Source: Cohnella hashimotonis (GTDB lineage Bacteria > Bacillota > Bacilli > Paenibacillales > Paenibacillaceae). From it: a stretch of 64,000 nt of DNA. The notes beneath the pieces were generated by a model, which saw only the letters and a list, made by a program, of their open reading frames with translations, did not search any database and was not told the DNA's origin. Shown piece by piece: positions 24,725-33,749 of this stretch (its first letter is position 1; each line of letters starts with the position of its first letter). The DNA lies in contig NZ_JAGRPV010000001.1 in assembly GCF_030014955.1 (NCBI RefSeq), forward strand, positions 7,440,001 through 7,504,000, given 5' to 3'. The translations under genes were made by a program, and so were the position numbers.

Positions 24725-26782
24725 TTATTGGATGGCCACGCCCGCGCTGGCGTAACCTTGTATGGTATTGATCAGAGTCAGGCCAGTCGCTGTAGCCGTA
24801 TAGACCATAAGTAGACGTGTCTGCGCCGTCACGGGGATATTGAGCCCTGTCGTGATCCCGTTCGCAGTCGTTCCTAGGGCCAGTATGCCTGTCATAGCAG
24901 GCGCCAGCGTCACAGTCGCGCCAGGGATTTGCGTGAATGTATTGTTCGGCGTTTCTGACGCGTACAACTGCGCGGTTATGGTTACCGTCGTGCCGAGGAG
25001 GGTAAGTGCCATGGTATTGGTAAAATAAGCGCTGATTGAAGTGATCGTACCCGCTCTCGGCATGCTAAAGCCGAAGTTAAGCAGCGTACCTGCGGCACCT
25101 GTCAGATCGATATTACCGCCGAGCGCGGATACACCCGAGACCGAATTACCGAACCCGATTAATGCGCCCGTGCCTTGAAGCCCCCCCGCTATGGTCGTAA
25201 CCGTTACTGGTAGGCCGGAGGCGTAGGGGATAATAGTGGCTGCGCCGGCTGGACCTGGGGCGCCGGTGTCGCCTTTATCACCCTTCGGGCCTTGCGCGCC
25301 GGTTGCCCCCACAGGTCCAGCAGGGCCTGGAGCGCCGTCCGCGCCTTTGGCTGCGATTAGCAGATAATCTGGAGAAGTATCCGGCGTGCCAGTTGGCCCT
25401 GCAACCAGTGCAACATATGTGGATCCGTTATAAGTTACCACCCGGTATTGCGGATACAACGGAGCCTGCACCGAGTTGAATACCACTGCGCCTTCAAAGC
25501 CCGCGCCATCCGCCCCTTTCGCGCCAGTCGTGCCGGCAGCACCGGTTGCGCCGGTGTCGCCCTTGTCGCCCTTGGCGCCTGTCGGGCCAGCAGGACCCGC
25601 AGGCCCTACGTCCCCTTGGTCGCCCTTAGCGCCCGTTGCTCCGGTTGCTCCGGTATCGCCTTTCGCGCCAGTAGGACCGGCAGGGCCTACTTCACCTTGG
25701 TCGCCTTTTACACCTGTTGCTCCGGTTGCTCCGGTATCGCCTTTCGCGCCAGTAGGACCGGCAGGGCCAACTTCACCTTGGTCGCCTTTTACACCTGTTG
25801 CTCCGGTTGCTCCGGTATCGCCTTTCGCGCCAGTAGGACCGGCAGGGCCTACTTCGCCTTGGTCGCCTTTAGCGCCGGTAGCTCCCGTTGCGCCTGTCGA
25901 ACCAGTGTCGCCTTTGGCTCCTTGCGGGCCAGTATCACCCGTATCGCCCTTCGCACCTGCTGCTCCCGTGTCACCCTTATCGCCCTTTGCGCCGGCAGCT
26001 CCGGTTGCACCCGTGTCGCCTTTATCTCCTTTATCGCCTTTCGCGCCCTTAGCCACGATCAGCTTATAATCTGCCGACGTATCCGGCGAACCCGCAGGTG
26101 CAGCCTTCAGCACGATGTAAACCGATCCATCGTACAGGACGATCTGATACTGCGCATAGCTCGAGGCAGCCGAGGCGCTGTAATCCACAGCGACGTTCAG
26201 ACCGACACCGTCAGCACCTTTCGAGCCAGTGGGGCCTGTGTCGCCTTTATCGCCCTTATCACCCTTGTCGCCTTTATCGCCCTTCGCGCCTTGAGCGCCG
26301 GTCTCGCCCTTCGCGCCGGATCCGTTACCGGAAGTGGTGTCGTCGAAGCTCAACTTCACAGTCTGCGTCTGCTGGTTCCATCCGATATCGGCGCCGAACG
26401 CCGTCGCGAACAGGCGGACCGGGATCAGCACGCGGCCGTCCTTGACCTGCGCCGGCGCCTGCAGGCTGACCGTCTGAACGCCGCTATCCGTCGTAACCGT
26501 TGCGGTATTTTCCCCAGCCTTTACGACTACCTTAACGCCATCCTTAACCGCAGTGACCGTTTGCGAAGCATTGTCCCAGTTGACGCTTGCACCAAGCGTG
26601 CCGTTGATGTCCTTCATGGGCACCAGCACAGTGTTGTTCACCAATACAGGGGACACTTGGTATTGGATATTGGAGCCGTTGACGTTAAGCGTCACGCCGC
26701 TGGCGGCGCTCACGGGAGCGGCAACCAGGGTAGCGGCGAGCAGCAATAAGCCCGCGGCGGTTTTCGTTTTCTTTTTCAACAC
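24725..26782 (-). CDS. Collagen-like surface protein with copper-amine-oxidase-N and BclB-like C-terminal domains
   Basis: The 685-residue product has a signal peptide (cleavage near VSAAS, 27). A copper amine oxidase N-terminal-like domain follows (about 30-150: [36 protein letters not shown]). Three blocks of Gly-X-Y collagen repeats are rich in [11 protein letters not shown]. They are interrupted by two copies of a small beta domain (about 195-245 and 430-480) with [20 protein letters not shown] and [20 protein letters not shown]. The final 150 residues resemble the C-terminal domain of BclB-type exosporium glycoproteins. It is probably a spore or cell-surface filament. The start is GTG 26782, 9 nt after GGAGG. 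I see no LPXTG anchor; the N-terminal domain may mediate wall attachment. Confidence 0.85.
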   Translation of the reverse strand: MLKKKTKTAAGLLLLAATLVAAPVSAASGVTLNVNGSNIQYQVSPVLVNNTVLVPMKDINGTLGASVNWDNASQTVTAVKDGVKVVVKAGENTATVTTDSGVQTVSLQAPAQVKDGRVLIPVRLFATAFGADIGWNQQTQTVKLSFDDTTSGNGSGAKGETGAQGAKGDKGDKGDKGDKGDTGPTGSKGADGVGLNVAVDYSASAASSYAQYQIVLYDGSVYIVLKAAPAGSPDTSADYKLIVAKGAKGDKGDKGDTGATGAAGAKGDKGDTGAAGAKGDTGDTGPQGAKGDTGSTGATGATGAKGDQGEVGPAGPTGAKGDTGATGATGVKGDQGEVGPAGPTGAKGDTGATGATGVKGDQGEVGPAGPTGAKGDTGATGATGAKGDQGDVGPAGPAGPTGAKGDKGDTGATGAAGTTGAKGADGAGFEGAVVFNSVQAPLYPQYRVVTYNGSTYVALVAGPTGTPDTSPDYLLIAAKGADGAPGPAGPVGATGAQGPKGDKGDTGAPGPAGAATIIPYASGLPVTVTTIAGGLQGTGALIGFGNSVSGVSALGGNIDLTGAAGTLLNFGFSMPRAGTITSISAYFTNTMALTLLGTTVTITAQLYASETPNNTFTQIPGATVTLAPAMTGILALGTTANGITTGLNIPVTAQTRLLMVYTATATGLTLINTIQGYASAGVAIQ
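25614..25856. repeat. Three 81-bp tandem repeats inside the collagen-like gene
   Basis: CCTTGGTCGCC recurs at 25614, 25695, 25776 and 25857. Each 81-bp unit encodes 27 residues (nine Gly-X-Y triplets including [20 protein letters not shown]). The near identity at DNA level suggests copy number can change by slippage. Confidence 0.85.
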
Positions 26783-27055
26783 GAATTCATTCCTCCGATG
26801 TCTTATTATGAGAACGTGGCTTGTCCAACAAAGCTACAAAGCCTTCCTAAAATAATACAAACATTTTAACAAAATTCGACAGATTTTTATATGAAATAGA
26901 TGTGCCGTATTTCCGACATTTGCTTATAAAACCGCATTATGATTCGACATGATGATTCAACCGTCTTGCATCTGCACCCTTTTTGCATGTTCCACCCGTT
27001 TAGGGGTATGAATGTTTATAGAGAAATTCGATTGGCGAAGGGCGGGCGGACCGGC
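26783..27055. other. Divergent promoter region, no gene
   Basis: An AT-rich stretch between the divergent collagen-like gene and the two-component operon. No convincing gene, paired -35/-10 set or dyad was identified. Confidence 0.5.
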
Positions 27056-27754
27056 ATGGTACGTGTATTGGTGGTAGACGACGAGGCGGGAATCTCGGAG
27101 GCGGTCGCTTACGCGCTGCAGCGCGAGGGATATGAGGTCGATACGGCGGCGGATGGCGTGGAGGCGCTGGAAAAGGTGGCGGCGCAGCGACCGGACGTGA
27201 TGGTGCTGGACGTGATGATGCCGCGCATGGGTGGATATGAAGTCTGCCGCAAGCTGGACGGCAGGGACCGTCCGGCCATTCTTCTGCTTACGGTTAAAAA
27301 CGATATTGTAGACAAAGTGCTGGGGCTCGAGCTGGGGGCGGACGACTACATGACCAAGCCCTTCGACATCCGCGAGCTTCTCGCGCGCGTCAAGGCGCTC
27401 GCCCGCAGGGTACAGCTGGATCACGCACCGGCTCAGAACGCGCCAGCCGATACGGAGACGGTGCGGCTCGGCACGCTGGCGATCGAATCGCTCTCGCGGA
27501 CGGCGCGCGTGGACGGGCAAGCGCTCGAACTGACGCCCAAGGAGTTCGATCTATTGAAGCTGCTGGCAGCTAATCCGGAGCGCGTGTACACGCGGGAAGC
27601 ATTGCTTGAACTCGTGTGGGATATGGACTTCGCGGGAGGAACCCGGACGGTGGACATTCATGTCCAGCGGCTGCGGCGCAAGCTCGGAGACGCGCAGGGC
27701 CTGATCCAGACGGTGTTCGGCGTCGGCTACAAGAGCGCCAGGCCGTCGGAATGA
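27056..27754 (+). CDS. OmpR/PhoB-family response regulator
   Basis: The 232-residue product has a receiver domain with acidic pocket DDE (9-11), the phosphoacceptor Asp in VMVLDVMMPRMGG, Thr in LLLTVKND and Lys in DDYMTKPFD. A winged-helix DNA-binding domain follows (LTPKEFDLLKLLAANPERVY, then RTVDIHVQRLRRKLG). ATG 27056 begins exactly at the conserved MVRVLVVDDE. The longer frame from 26939 would add an unconserved extension. The gene overlaps the kinase gene by 4 nt (ATGA), so the two are translationally coupled. Confidence 0.92.
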   Translation: MVRVLVVDDEAGISEAVAYALQREGYEVDTAADGVEALEKVAAQRPDVMVLDVMMPRMGGYEVCRKLDGRDRPAILLLTVKNDIVDKVLGLELGADDYMTKPFDIRELLARVKALARRVQLDHAPAQNAPADTETVRLGTLAIESLSRTARVDGQALELTPKEFDLLKLLAANPERVYTREALLELVWDMDFAGGTRTVDIHVQRLRRKLGDAQGLIQTVFGVGYKSARPSE

Positions 27755-29250
27755 GCCGGGGCGTGCGCATCGGCCTGCAGGGCAAGCAGTCGCTGCTGCT
27801 CGCGCTGCTGCTGGCGGCTATCGTCGCCGCGCTGAGCATGCAGGTGCTGTCGGGCATTCGGGACGACCAGAAGGAGCGGCTCGAGCAGACCTTCGCCCGC
27901 CAGGCGGAGGCCGCGAATCTGCGCGTGCGCGATGCCTTTCTGACCGGCGAGCGCGTCGAGGCGAAGCCCTTTATGGAAAAAAACGCGCAGCGGCTGGCTG
28001 TCGACCTGGGCGAACTGAGCGGCATGCCGGTCACGCTCTACGATACGGACGGCGTCCTGGCCGGCACGTCGCTGCCCATTCAGCCGCGGACGGACGCGTC
28101 CGATGCGCTGGCCTACACGGCGAGGGGGATGTCCGCTTATATTACGGAAGGCGACGCGCTCTTATACCTCGCTCCGCTCTACAATGCCGATCAACTGCTC
28201 GGTACGGTACAATTCCACGCGTCGCTCGCCGACCAGAATGCGTTTTACGAGCGCATCCGCGATCTGTTCCTGTATGCAGGGCTCGCAGTGCTTGCGGGCG
28301 GCTTCCTCGTCGGCTATCTCTTCGTCCGGCGCCAGGTAAGCGTCATCCGCCGGCTGAACCGGGCCACTCAGCAGATCGGACGCGGCGATTATTTGTCCGC
28401 CGCGCCCGTGAGGCGCCGGGACGAGCTGGGCGAGCTGGCCGAAGGCATCTTCGACATGAGCGGCAGCATCTCTTCTTCGGTAACGCAGCTCCACGAGGAG
28501 AAGCGCAAGCTCATGGATGCGATCGCGCGGCTGACGGAGCTCGAGCGCCAGCAGAAGCAGTTCATCGGCAACATCAGCCACGAGTTGAAAACGCCGCTGA
28601 CTTCGATCCGCGCTTACGCGGATCTGCTGGAGATGTACGCGGACGACCCGGCGTTGCTCGGCAAAGCAAGAGAGCGTATCGGCACGGAAGCCGCACGGCT
28701 GTACGAATTGGTCGAAAAGGCGCTGCAGCTGTCCGCGATGGACGTTTACGACTTTGAAACGAAAGCGGAACAGGTCGCACTCGCTCCCTTATTAAAGGAA
28801 GCCACCGAGCGCATACGGGTCAAAGCGGACGCCGTCGGCATCCGCATGACGCTGGATCTCCAGGACGGCAGCGTCTGGGCGGATTCCGACAATCTTATGC
28901 ATATTGTGCTCAACCTGCTCGATAATGCGGTCAAGTACAATGTGTCGGGCGGCGCAGTGACGCTAAGCAACCGGCTGACGTATGGCGCAGACGGCGAGCC
29001 GCGAATGATCGTCGAGGTCGCGGATACCGGCAGAGGCATTCCGCAGGAGGCGCAGTCGCGCATCTTCGATCCGTTCTACACGGTCAGCGGCGACCGTTCG
29101 CGCGCGACCGGGGGTACCGGACTTGGACTGTCGCTTGTCCGCAGCCTTGCGGAAAAGCAGGGCGGCTCCGTTCGGCTCGCCGAATCCGGCTCGGGCGGCT
29201 CCCGATTCATACTCGAGCTGCCGGTACGAGAGCCTAAGCGCAAGTCGTAA
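27751..29250 (+). CDS. Sensor histidine kinase
   Basis: The 499-residue membrane kinase has TM1 about 13-32, an extracytoplasmic sensing domain of about 150 residues, TM2 about 180-200 (FLYAGLAVLAGGFLVGYLFV) and a HAMP linker. The H box is FIGNISHELKTPLTSIRAYA. The ATPase domain has NLLDNAVKYN (N box), VADTGRGIP (G1), FDPFY (F box) and GTGLGLSLV (G2). All catalytic landmarks are present. The sensed signal is unknown. The downstream genes encode secreted or lipid-anchored proteins, suggesting that it controls an envelope function. Confidence 0.92.
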   Translation: MSRGVRIGLQGKQSLLLALLLAAIVAALSMQVLSGIRDDQKERLEQTFARQAEAANLRVRDAFLTGERVEAKPFMEKNAQRLAVDLGELSGMPVTLYDTDGVLAGTSLPIQPRTDASDALAYTARGMSAYITEGDALLYLAPLYNADQLLGTVQFHASLADQNAFYERIRDLFLYAGLAVLAGGFLVGYLFVRRQVSVIRRLNRATQQIGRGDYLSAAPVRRRDELGELAEGIFDMSGSISSSVTQLHEEKRKLMDAIARLTELERQQKQFIGNISHELKTPLTSIRAYADLLEMYADDPALLGKARERIGTEAARLYELVEKALQLSAMDVYDFETKAEQVALAPLLKEATERIRVKADAVGIRMTLDLQDGSVWADSDNLMHIVLNLLDNAVKYNVSGGAVTLSNRLTYGADGEPRMIVEVADTGRGIPQEAQSRIFDPFYTVSGDRSRATGGTGLGLSLVRSLAEKQGGSVRLAESGSGGSRFILELPVREPKRKS

Positions 29251-29419
29251 ACGGCGCTCCGAATTGTTTACAACTTCGATACATGCCGGATATGGCTTCG
29301 ATATATCGCGATTCTATACTGATCTCAAGACAGGGACGACGGACGCAGGGCAGCGCGGTATGGGCGCCTCGCCGCAGCTGCTCCCTGGCGAGATCCATAT
29401 CAGTCAGGAGGACCTGTCC

Positions 29420-30625
29420 ATGCCGAACAAAAAAGGAGAGATCGCCGTTAAGCTCACGCTATTGCTCATGCTCGCCATCGAACTGACAGCCTGCAGCGCC
29501 AAAAACGGCGAGCCGATCCCCGTCGCTTCCGGCGCGAGCGCCGGGCAGACGGACGATGCGTCCGCCGCGCAGGGCGCAGGCGGCGGCAAGCGCAAGCTGA
29601 CCGTCGTCAAGGAGACGGACGCGCCGAAGCGGAGCGACGTGGCGATCGAACGCATCCATCGCTTCGAGGGCGCGGCGATCGACGCCTGGCTCTCGGACGA
29701 CGCGCTCAGGATTACGACGACGAAGCTCGAAAAGCCGGGCACCGACACGGAGGAGCCGAAGTTCAGCTATGCGGCCGAGACCGTCGATCTGACGAGCGAC
29801 GCCCGCAAGCCCGCGAAGCCGGCCGAGACGGAAGGCGACACGGCTGCGCTTGTGAAGGAAACCCTGTCTCCCGACGGCAAATTCGCCTTCGTGCAGCGGT
29901 GGAAGGATAAATATACGGCCCGCAACTTCATTAAAAATGTCGCCACCGGCGGCATGACCGAGATTAAAGGCACCAACTATCTCGAGTCGGGCGGCTGGAT
30001 CGACGAAGGCACGTACCTTCTTGCGGCCGGCTCTATGGAAGGACGCGGCGACGTCCTGTCCGTCAAGACGGACGGCACCGTATCGAAGATGACGCTCGAC
30101 GATCCGCAGGTCGAGCTGTTCACGAAGTTCACGGCATCGCACGGCCGCGTCTACTACACGGATCAGGCGCAGAACCTGAAGACGCTCGCCTACGGGACCG
30201 CTACGAAGCCCACCGTGCTCGCCACCGGCGTATCCGGCTTCGAGGTCGCGCCGGACGGCGCCAGAATCGCCGTCTCGACGGTCGTCGGCCAGGACGGAAC
30301 GGCGGCTCGCCTGCTCCTCTACGGCGCGGACGGACGCCAGCAAGGCTCGGCGATCGGCACAGGCGATCTGATCCCGTACATGAGCTGGTCCGCCGATGCC
30401 GTGAAGCTCGCTTTCGCCGTATACGCGGAAGACCGCAGCGGCATGAACGGCGTGTACGTGTTCGACGCCGCTTCGGGCACGGTCGTGCCCGTCGTTCCGA
30501 ACGCTTTTCCCCAATACCCGCTTAGCTGGAATCCCTCAGGCACGAGGCTGGGCGTCACGGCTGCCGGCAAGGGCGATCTGCCCGTCACGGAAATTATCGA
30601 TTTTAAAAACCAACAAACCCCTTAA
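29420..30625 (+). CDS. Lipoprotein with WD40/TolB-like beta-propeller repeats
   Basis: The 401-residue product begins with a lipoprotein signal ending in LTAC (Cys25) and an acidic/Ala-rich linker to about residue 75. The rest is made of repeating beta-strand units such as SPDGKFAFVQRWKDK, APDGARIAVSTVVGQDGTAA and SWSADAVKLAFAVYAEDRSG, typical of PD40/TolB-like propellers. CAGGAGG lies 8 nt before ATG 29420, so the longer upstream frame (from 29123) is dismissed. It probably sits on the outer face of the membrane, 170 nt downstream of the kinase gene, and could act with it. No enzymatic motif is visible. Confidence 0.7.
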   Translation: MPNKKGEIAVKLTLLLMLAIELTACSAKNGEPIPVASGASAGQTDDASAAQGAGGGKRKLTVVKETDAPKRSDVAIERIHRFEGAAIDAWLSDDALRITTTKLEKPGTDTEEPKFSYAAETVDLTSDARKPAKPAETEGDTAALVKETLSPDGKFAFVQRWKDKYTARNFIKNVATGGMTEIKGTNYLESGGWIDEGTYLLAAGSMEGRGDVLSVKTDGTVSKMTLDDPQVELFTKFTASHGRVYYTDQAQNLKTLAYGTATKPTVLATGVSGFEVAPDGARIAVSTVVGQDGTAARLLLYGADGRQQGSAIGTGDLIPYMSWSADAVKLAFAVYAEDRSGMNGVYVFDAASGTVVPVVPNAFPQYPLSWNPSGTRLGVTAAGKGDLPVTEIIDFKNQQTP

Positions 30626-30638
30626 GGAGATGGAACTT

Positions 30639-31748
30639 ATGAAAAACAATATGATGAAGAAATCGGTACTCGGCGCGATGGTGCTCGGCATGACGATCAC
30701 AGGCGCGGCAGGCGTCTACGCAGGCACGAACATGCAGAAAATCACGGCCTATCTGAACAGCAGCATCGGCATCAAGGTCAACGGCTCCGCCTACGTTCCG
30801 ACGGACGCGAGCGGCAACAAGCTCACTCCGATCACGTACCACGACACGACGTATCTCCCCGTCCGCGCGCTGGCCGGCGCCCTGGACGTTCAGTTGACCT
30901 TCGACCCGAAGACGAATCAGGTCGTGATCACCACGGCTAAGCCGAATACGCCTCCGCAATCCGCTGATCTGGCCAGCATCGGCTATACAACGGCGCAGAT
31001 CAAGGAGATTCAGACGGCATTCGCGGCATTCGACGGTTTCACGACGCCTTATATGCCAACGCTGATGGCGGCCAACGATACGTATAAGCAAGCATCCGCG
31101 ACCGGCGACGGCGTGAACTTCGTTTTCTCGCATATGATCGTGAACGTGTCGCCTCGCGACTATGCTTTCGACTACGAGGGTACGAACGTGACCTTGTCGA
31201 ACGGCGTAAAAGCCAAGTGGTATAAGCCTTCCGACACCGACATGCTGACCTTCAAGCTCGACGACCGCTACGTGACGCTCAGCTCCATGGACGGCGCGCT
31301 GAACAAGGCGCAGCTCGAGAAAATCGCCGTCGGCGTCGCCAAGCAATCCGACAGCACGGCCGGTCTGGCCATCGTCTCCTACACCGATGCGCAATTCAAA
31401 GCCATCAAGACCGCCTTCGCCGGGTTTGACGGCTTCACGACGGCATACGCACCGACGCTCATGGCCGGCGACGACGCCTTCAAGCAAGCCGCAGCGACCG
31501 GCGACGGCGTGAACTTCCTCTTTTCCCACATGACGGTCGGCGTCTCGCCTCGCGATTACTCGGACGGCTACGACAGCACGAAGGTCACCCTGTCGAACGG
31601 CGTTCAAGCCAAGTGGTATAAGCCTTCCGGCACCGACATGCTGACCTTCAAGCTCGACGACCGGTTCGTGACGATCAGCTCCCCGGACGGCGCGCTGAAC
31701 AAAGCAAAGCTGGAACAGATCGCCGTCGGCGTCGCCAAACTGAAATAA
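30639..31748 (+). CDS. Secreted protein with copper-amine-oxidase-N domain and two near-identical repeats
   Basis: The 369-residue product has a signal peptide (SVLGAMVLGMTITGAAGVYA). A copper amine oxidase N-like domain (about 35-105: DTTYLPVRALAGALDVQLTF) follows, then two tandem copies of a domain of about 125 residues. Each copy runs from YTTAQIKEIQTAFAAFDGFT or YTDAQFKAIKTAFAGFDGFT to LEKIAVGVAK or LEQIAVGVAK and contains GVNFxFSHM, VSPRDY, AKWYKPS and TDMLTFKLDDR. Long identical DNA stretches in the two copies point to recent duplication. AAGGAGA is 9 nt before ATG 30639, overlapping the alternative ATG 30630. The repeat domain is not one I recognise. The gene starts 13 nt after the propeller lipoprotein. 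Confidence 0.75.
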   Translation: MKNNMMKKSVLGAMVLGMTITGAAGVYAGTNMQKITAYLNSSIGIKVNGSAYVPTDASGNKLTPITYHDTTYLPVRALAGALDVQLTFDPKTNQVVITTAKPNTPPQSADLASIGYTTAQIKEIQTAFAAFDGFTTPYMPTLMAANDTYKQASATGDGVNFVFSHMIVNVSPRDYAFDYEGTNVTLSNGVKAKWYKPSDTDMLTFKLDDRYVTLSSMDGALNKAQLEKIAVGVAKQSDSTAGLAIVSYTDAQFKAIKTAFAGFDGFTTAYAPTLMAGDDAFKQAAATGDGVNFLFSHMTVGVSPRDYSDGYDSTKVTLSNGVQAKWYKPSGTDMLTFKLDDRFVTISSPDGALNKAKLEQIAVGVAKLK

Positions 31749-31775
31749 GGCAATCATTCTAAGGAGGCCCGCATC

Positions 31776-32474
31776 ATGAAGGTATCTTTCAAAACGGCGT
31801 CCTACGGCTTCGTGCTGGCCGGCGTGCTCGTGCTCGCCGCGTGCAACTCCGCCGGATCGGCCTCGTCTAACGGAAGCGATGCGCCCAGTGCATCGCCGTC
31901 CGCATCCGCTTCCGCGGCGGCTCCCGCTTCGCCTTCGGCTTCCGCCGGCAGCGGGACCGAGGCGCCGGCTTCCCCGTCGGCCGGCGAGCCGGCGAGCGCA
32001 TCGGCTCCGGCATCGGCCGCGCCGACCAAGGTCTCCGCCGAGGTCGCAGCCGAGATCAAAGAGCTGATGAAGCTTGCCAAGGAAGGCAAGGCGCCCGGCA
32101 TCTCGTACGTCGCGCACGATTCGCTCATCGACGACGTAAAGAAGGATTGGGGCAAACCCGACTCGGACGATATGGCGGGCAAAGGCTTCTACGCCGTCTA
32201 CAGCAAGCATCATGCCGCGTTCGGCTACAACAAAGGCAGCCAGCTGTTCGACATCCGCTCGAGCGACGCCAAGCTGCAGAAGCTGACGCTGCTGCAGATC
32301 GAGCAGACGCTGGGCAAACCGTCGTCCACGACCAAGAGCGGCGACGACACCATTTACGTCTACGAGACCGGCAAGGAGTTTCAGCTCAAATTCGCCATCC
32401 CGAAATCAACTGGCAAGGTCGATCATATCTCGGTCTTCTCGAAGACGGGATCGCGCAACAATATGGCGGGCTAA
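31776..32474 (+). CDS. DUF4309/YjgB-like lipoprotein
   Basis: The 232-residue product has lipobox LAAC (Cys23) and a Pro/Ala/Ser-rich linker of about 60 residues (GSDAPSASPSASASAAAPAS and similar). Its C-terminal domain (GKAPGISYVAHDSLIDDVKK, then DWGKPD and YSKHHAAFGYNKGSQLFDIR) matches the pattern of B. subtilis YjgB (DUF4309). The linker suggests passage through the cell wall. AAGGAGG precedes ATG by 8 nt. It is the last gene of the run that starts with the response regulator and is closed by a hairpin at 32489. Molecular role unknown. Confidence 0.75.
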   Translation: MKVSFKTASYGFVLAGVLVLAACNSAGSASSNGSDAPSASPSASASAAAPASPSASAGSGTEAPASPSAGEPASASAPASAAPTKVSAEVAAEIKELMKLAKEGKAPGISYVAHDSLIDDVKKDWGKPDSDDMAGKGFYAVYSKHHAAFGYNKGSQLFDIRSSDAKLQKLTLLQIEQTLGKPSSTTKSGDDTIYVYETGKEFQLKFAIPKSTGKVDHISVFSKTGSRNNMAG

Positions 32475-32488
32475 AAGCCTGCTCACGA

Positions 32489-32521
32489 ACAAGCCGCCGG
32501 GCGCATACCCTGGCGGCTTGT
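32489..32521 (+). terminator. Hairpin closing the envelope-protein operon
   Basis: ACAAGCCGCC pairs perfectly with GGCGGCTTGT (10 bp, 13-nt loop). The following T tract is poor. Confidence 0.6.
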
Positions 32522-32631
32522 TAATCGTTATAGAAGAAAACGCCCAAGCGCGCAAAAAGTGATGGATTTTCTCCGAAAAGCACTCCTTTGGCCGATAACC
32601 GGATCTATCGTGCACTTTTGCAGGATAGTCC

Positions 32632-33288
32632 TCAACGCTTTTCAGACCAAAGCGAGTATCCCAGCCAGGCCAGTCCCAAGCCCATCGGCACCGCCGCGAG
32701 CCGGCCGAGCTCGTGCGGGAGCACGGCGGCAGCCAGAGAAGCGACGGCCCCGAAGGCGAGCAAGCCTGCCGCCCCGCGCGATAAAATGCCGGCCCTGAAC
32801 GTCGCGATGCCGAACAGCAGACCGCCGAGCAAATACGCTGCGGCCGATACCGGTCCCGCGGCGGCAAGCGCGCCAAGGTCAACCTCGCTGCCCGCTCCGC
32901 TTGAAAGCCCCAGGAATCCCTCCACGATTTTCGGCGCGTCGGTCGTGAGCAGCGGCAAAATGAAAGCTTCGATGAAGGTAAGCGCCATGAGGAGCGCAAA
33001 CTCGAGGCTGAAAAGGAGATAGCCTGCCAGGCCCAGCCACCCGGCCTTCTCGACTTGCCTGGCGTAGATCCCCGTGATACCGGCCAAGGCCAGGAGACTC
33101 ATCAAGATGGTTAAGTAATGGGCAATGGCCCAAGCGTCGGTAGTTACGGACGAGAGAACATCGGACGGATGAATCATCTGGATAACGATGAACAGAATCC
33201 CTGCCAGCATCGCCGCCACGCCTGACCAACGAATGAGGCCGGGGGCAGTGATCTTGTTACTTCCTGCGGTTGTGCGGTTCGCGTTCAT
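32632..33288 (-). CDS. Multi-pass membrane protein of unknown function
   Basis: The 218-residue product has about six predicted helices (GLIRWSGVAAMLAGILFIVI, HYLTILMSLLALAGITGIYA, AGYLLFSLEFALLMALTFIE and so on) and a short basic C terminus. No enzyme motif is visible. Its ATG overlaps the stop of the 104-residue gene by 4 nt (ATGA), so the two are coupled. They probably form the output of the LuxR/MalT-like regulator encoded just upstream. Confidence 0.7.
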   Translation of the reverse strand: MNANRTTAGSNKITAPGLIRWSGVAAMLAGILFIVIQMIHPSDVLSSVTTDAWAIAHYLTILMSLLALAGITGIYARQVEKAGWLGLAGYLLFSLEFALLMALTFIEAFILPLLTTDAPKIVEGFLGLSSGAGSEVDLGALAAAGPVSAAAYLLGGLLFGIATFRAGILSRGAAGLLAFGAVASLAAAVLPHELGRLAAVPMGLGLAWLGYSLWSEKR

Positions 33289-33599
33289 CGATTTGTCTCC
33301 TCTTTCATGAAAGTAGTATGATCTGTTCCTATCTTGAACGCGGGCGCGTAAGAACGTTCGGAGCTCGCCCCGACGACGGAGATCAACGGCAAGCCGAGAT
33401 CGCGTATGTTCCTAAGAAAACCGTGAAGTGCCGCCTGATCGGCCACCGGGCCGCGAAGGACGGTCGTTCCGTTGCTGTCGCGGGTAAAACATAACCCTTC
33501 GAACCGATATCCCCATTTGGAATCTAGATGCCCTTTTACGCGAATCTCGTACCGTCTTGGCTCCCCATCGTTCTCTGGAGATCCTTGCGATCCTTCCAT
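33285..33599 (-). CDS. Small conserved hypothetical protein (104 aa)
   Basis: The product reads RRYEIRVKGHLDSKWGYRFE, GTTVLRGPVADQAALHGFLR and NIRDLGLPLISVV. This pattern recurs in a small family of proteins often found near regulators in soil bacteria. That is a family recollection, not a search result. No catalytic residues are evident; an alpha/beta regulatory or effector fold is plausible. AAGGAGG is 9 nt upstream of the start. Promoter-proximal to it is the 18-bp palindrome at 33662. Confidence 0.75.
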   Translation of the reverse strand: MEGSQGSPENDGEPRRYEIRVKGHLDSKWGYRFEGLCFTRDSNGTTVLRGPVADQAALHGFLRNIRDLGLPLISVVGASSERSYAPAFKIGTDHTTFMKEETNR

Positions 33600-33661
33600 T
33601 TTGCGTTTCCTCCTTTGTGCTTCCGCTAAGGTTAAGATACAGGTTCGCGTGAGGAGTCCGC

Positions 33662-33679
33662 ATCACCACAAGTGGTGAT
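33662..33679. promoter_or_regulatory. Perfect palindrome upstream of the 104-aa gene (candidate operator)
   Basis: ATCACCAC-AA-GTGGTGAT is an uninterrupted 8-bp inverted repeat 62 nt before the start at 33599 and just past the LuxR/MalT-like gene. It is the natural candidate site for that regulator. Confidence 0.5.
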
Positions 33680-33687
33680 TTATGCAG

Positions 33688-33730
33688 CAAAAAGCCCCGC
33701 GCCGGTCGATAAACCGGCCAGAACGGGGCT
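33688..33730 (-). terminator. Terminator of the LuxR/MalT-like gene
   Basis: On the minus strand AGCCCCG-TTCT-GGCCGG pairs with CCGGCG-CGGGGCT around a TTTATCGA loop and ends in TTTTT. Confidence 0.85.
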
Positions 33731-33749
33731 GTAGAGAGACGCGGAAGCG

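Noticed and set aside
25448..26749. 433-codon frame opposite the collagen-like gene
   Set aside because: Mirror of Gly-X-Y codons; composition and lack of ribosome site argue against a gene.
30603..32213. 536-codon minus-strand frame over the exported-protein genes
   Set aside because: High-GC shadow of two genes with signal peptides and good ribosome sites on the plus strand.
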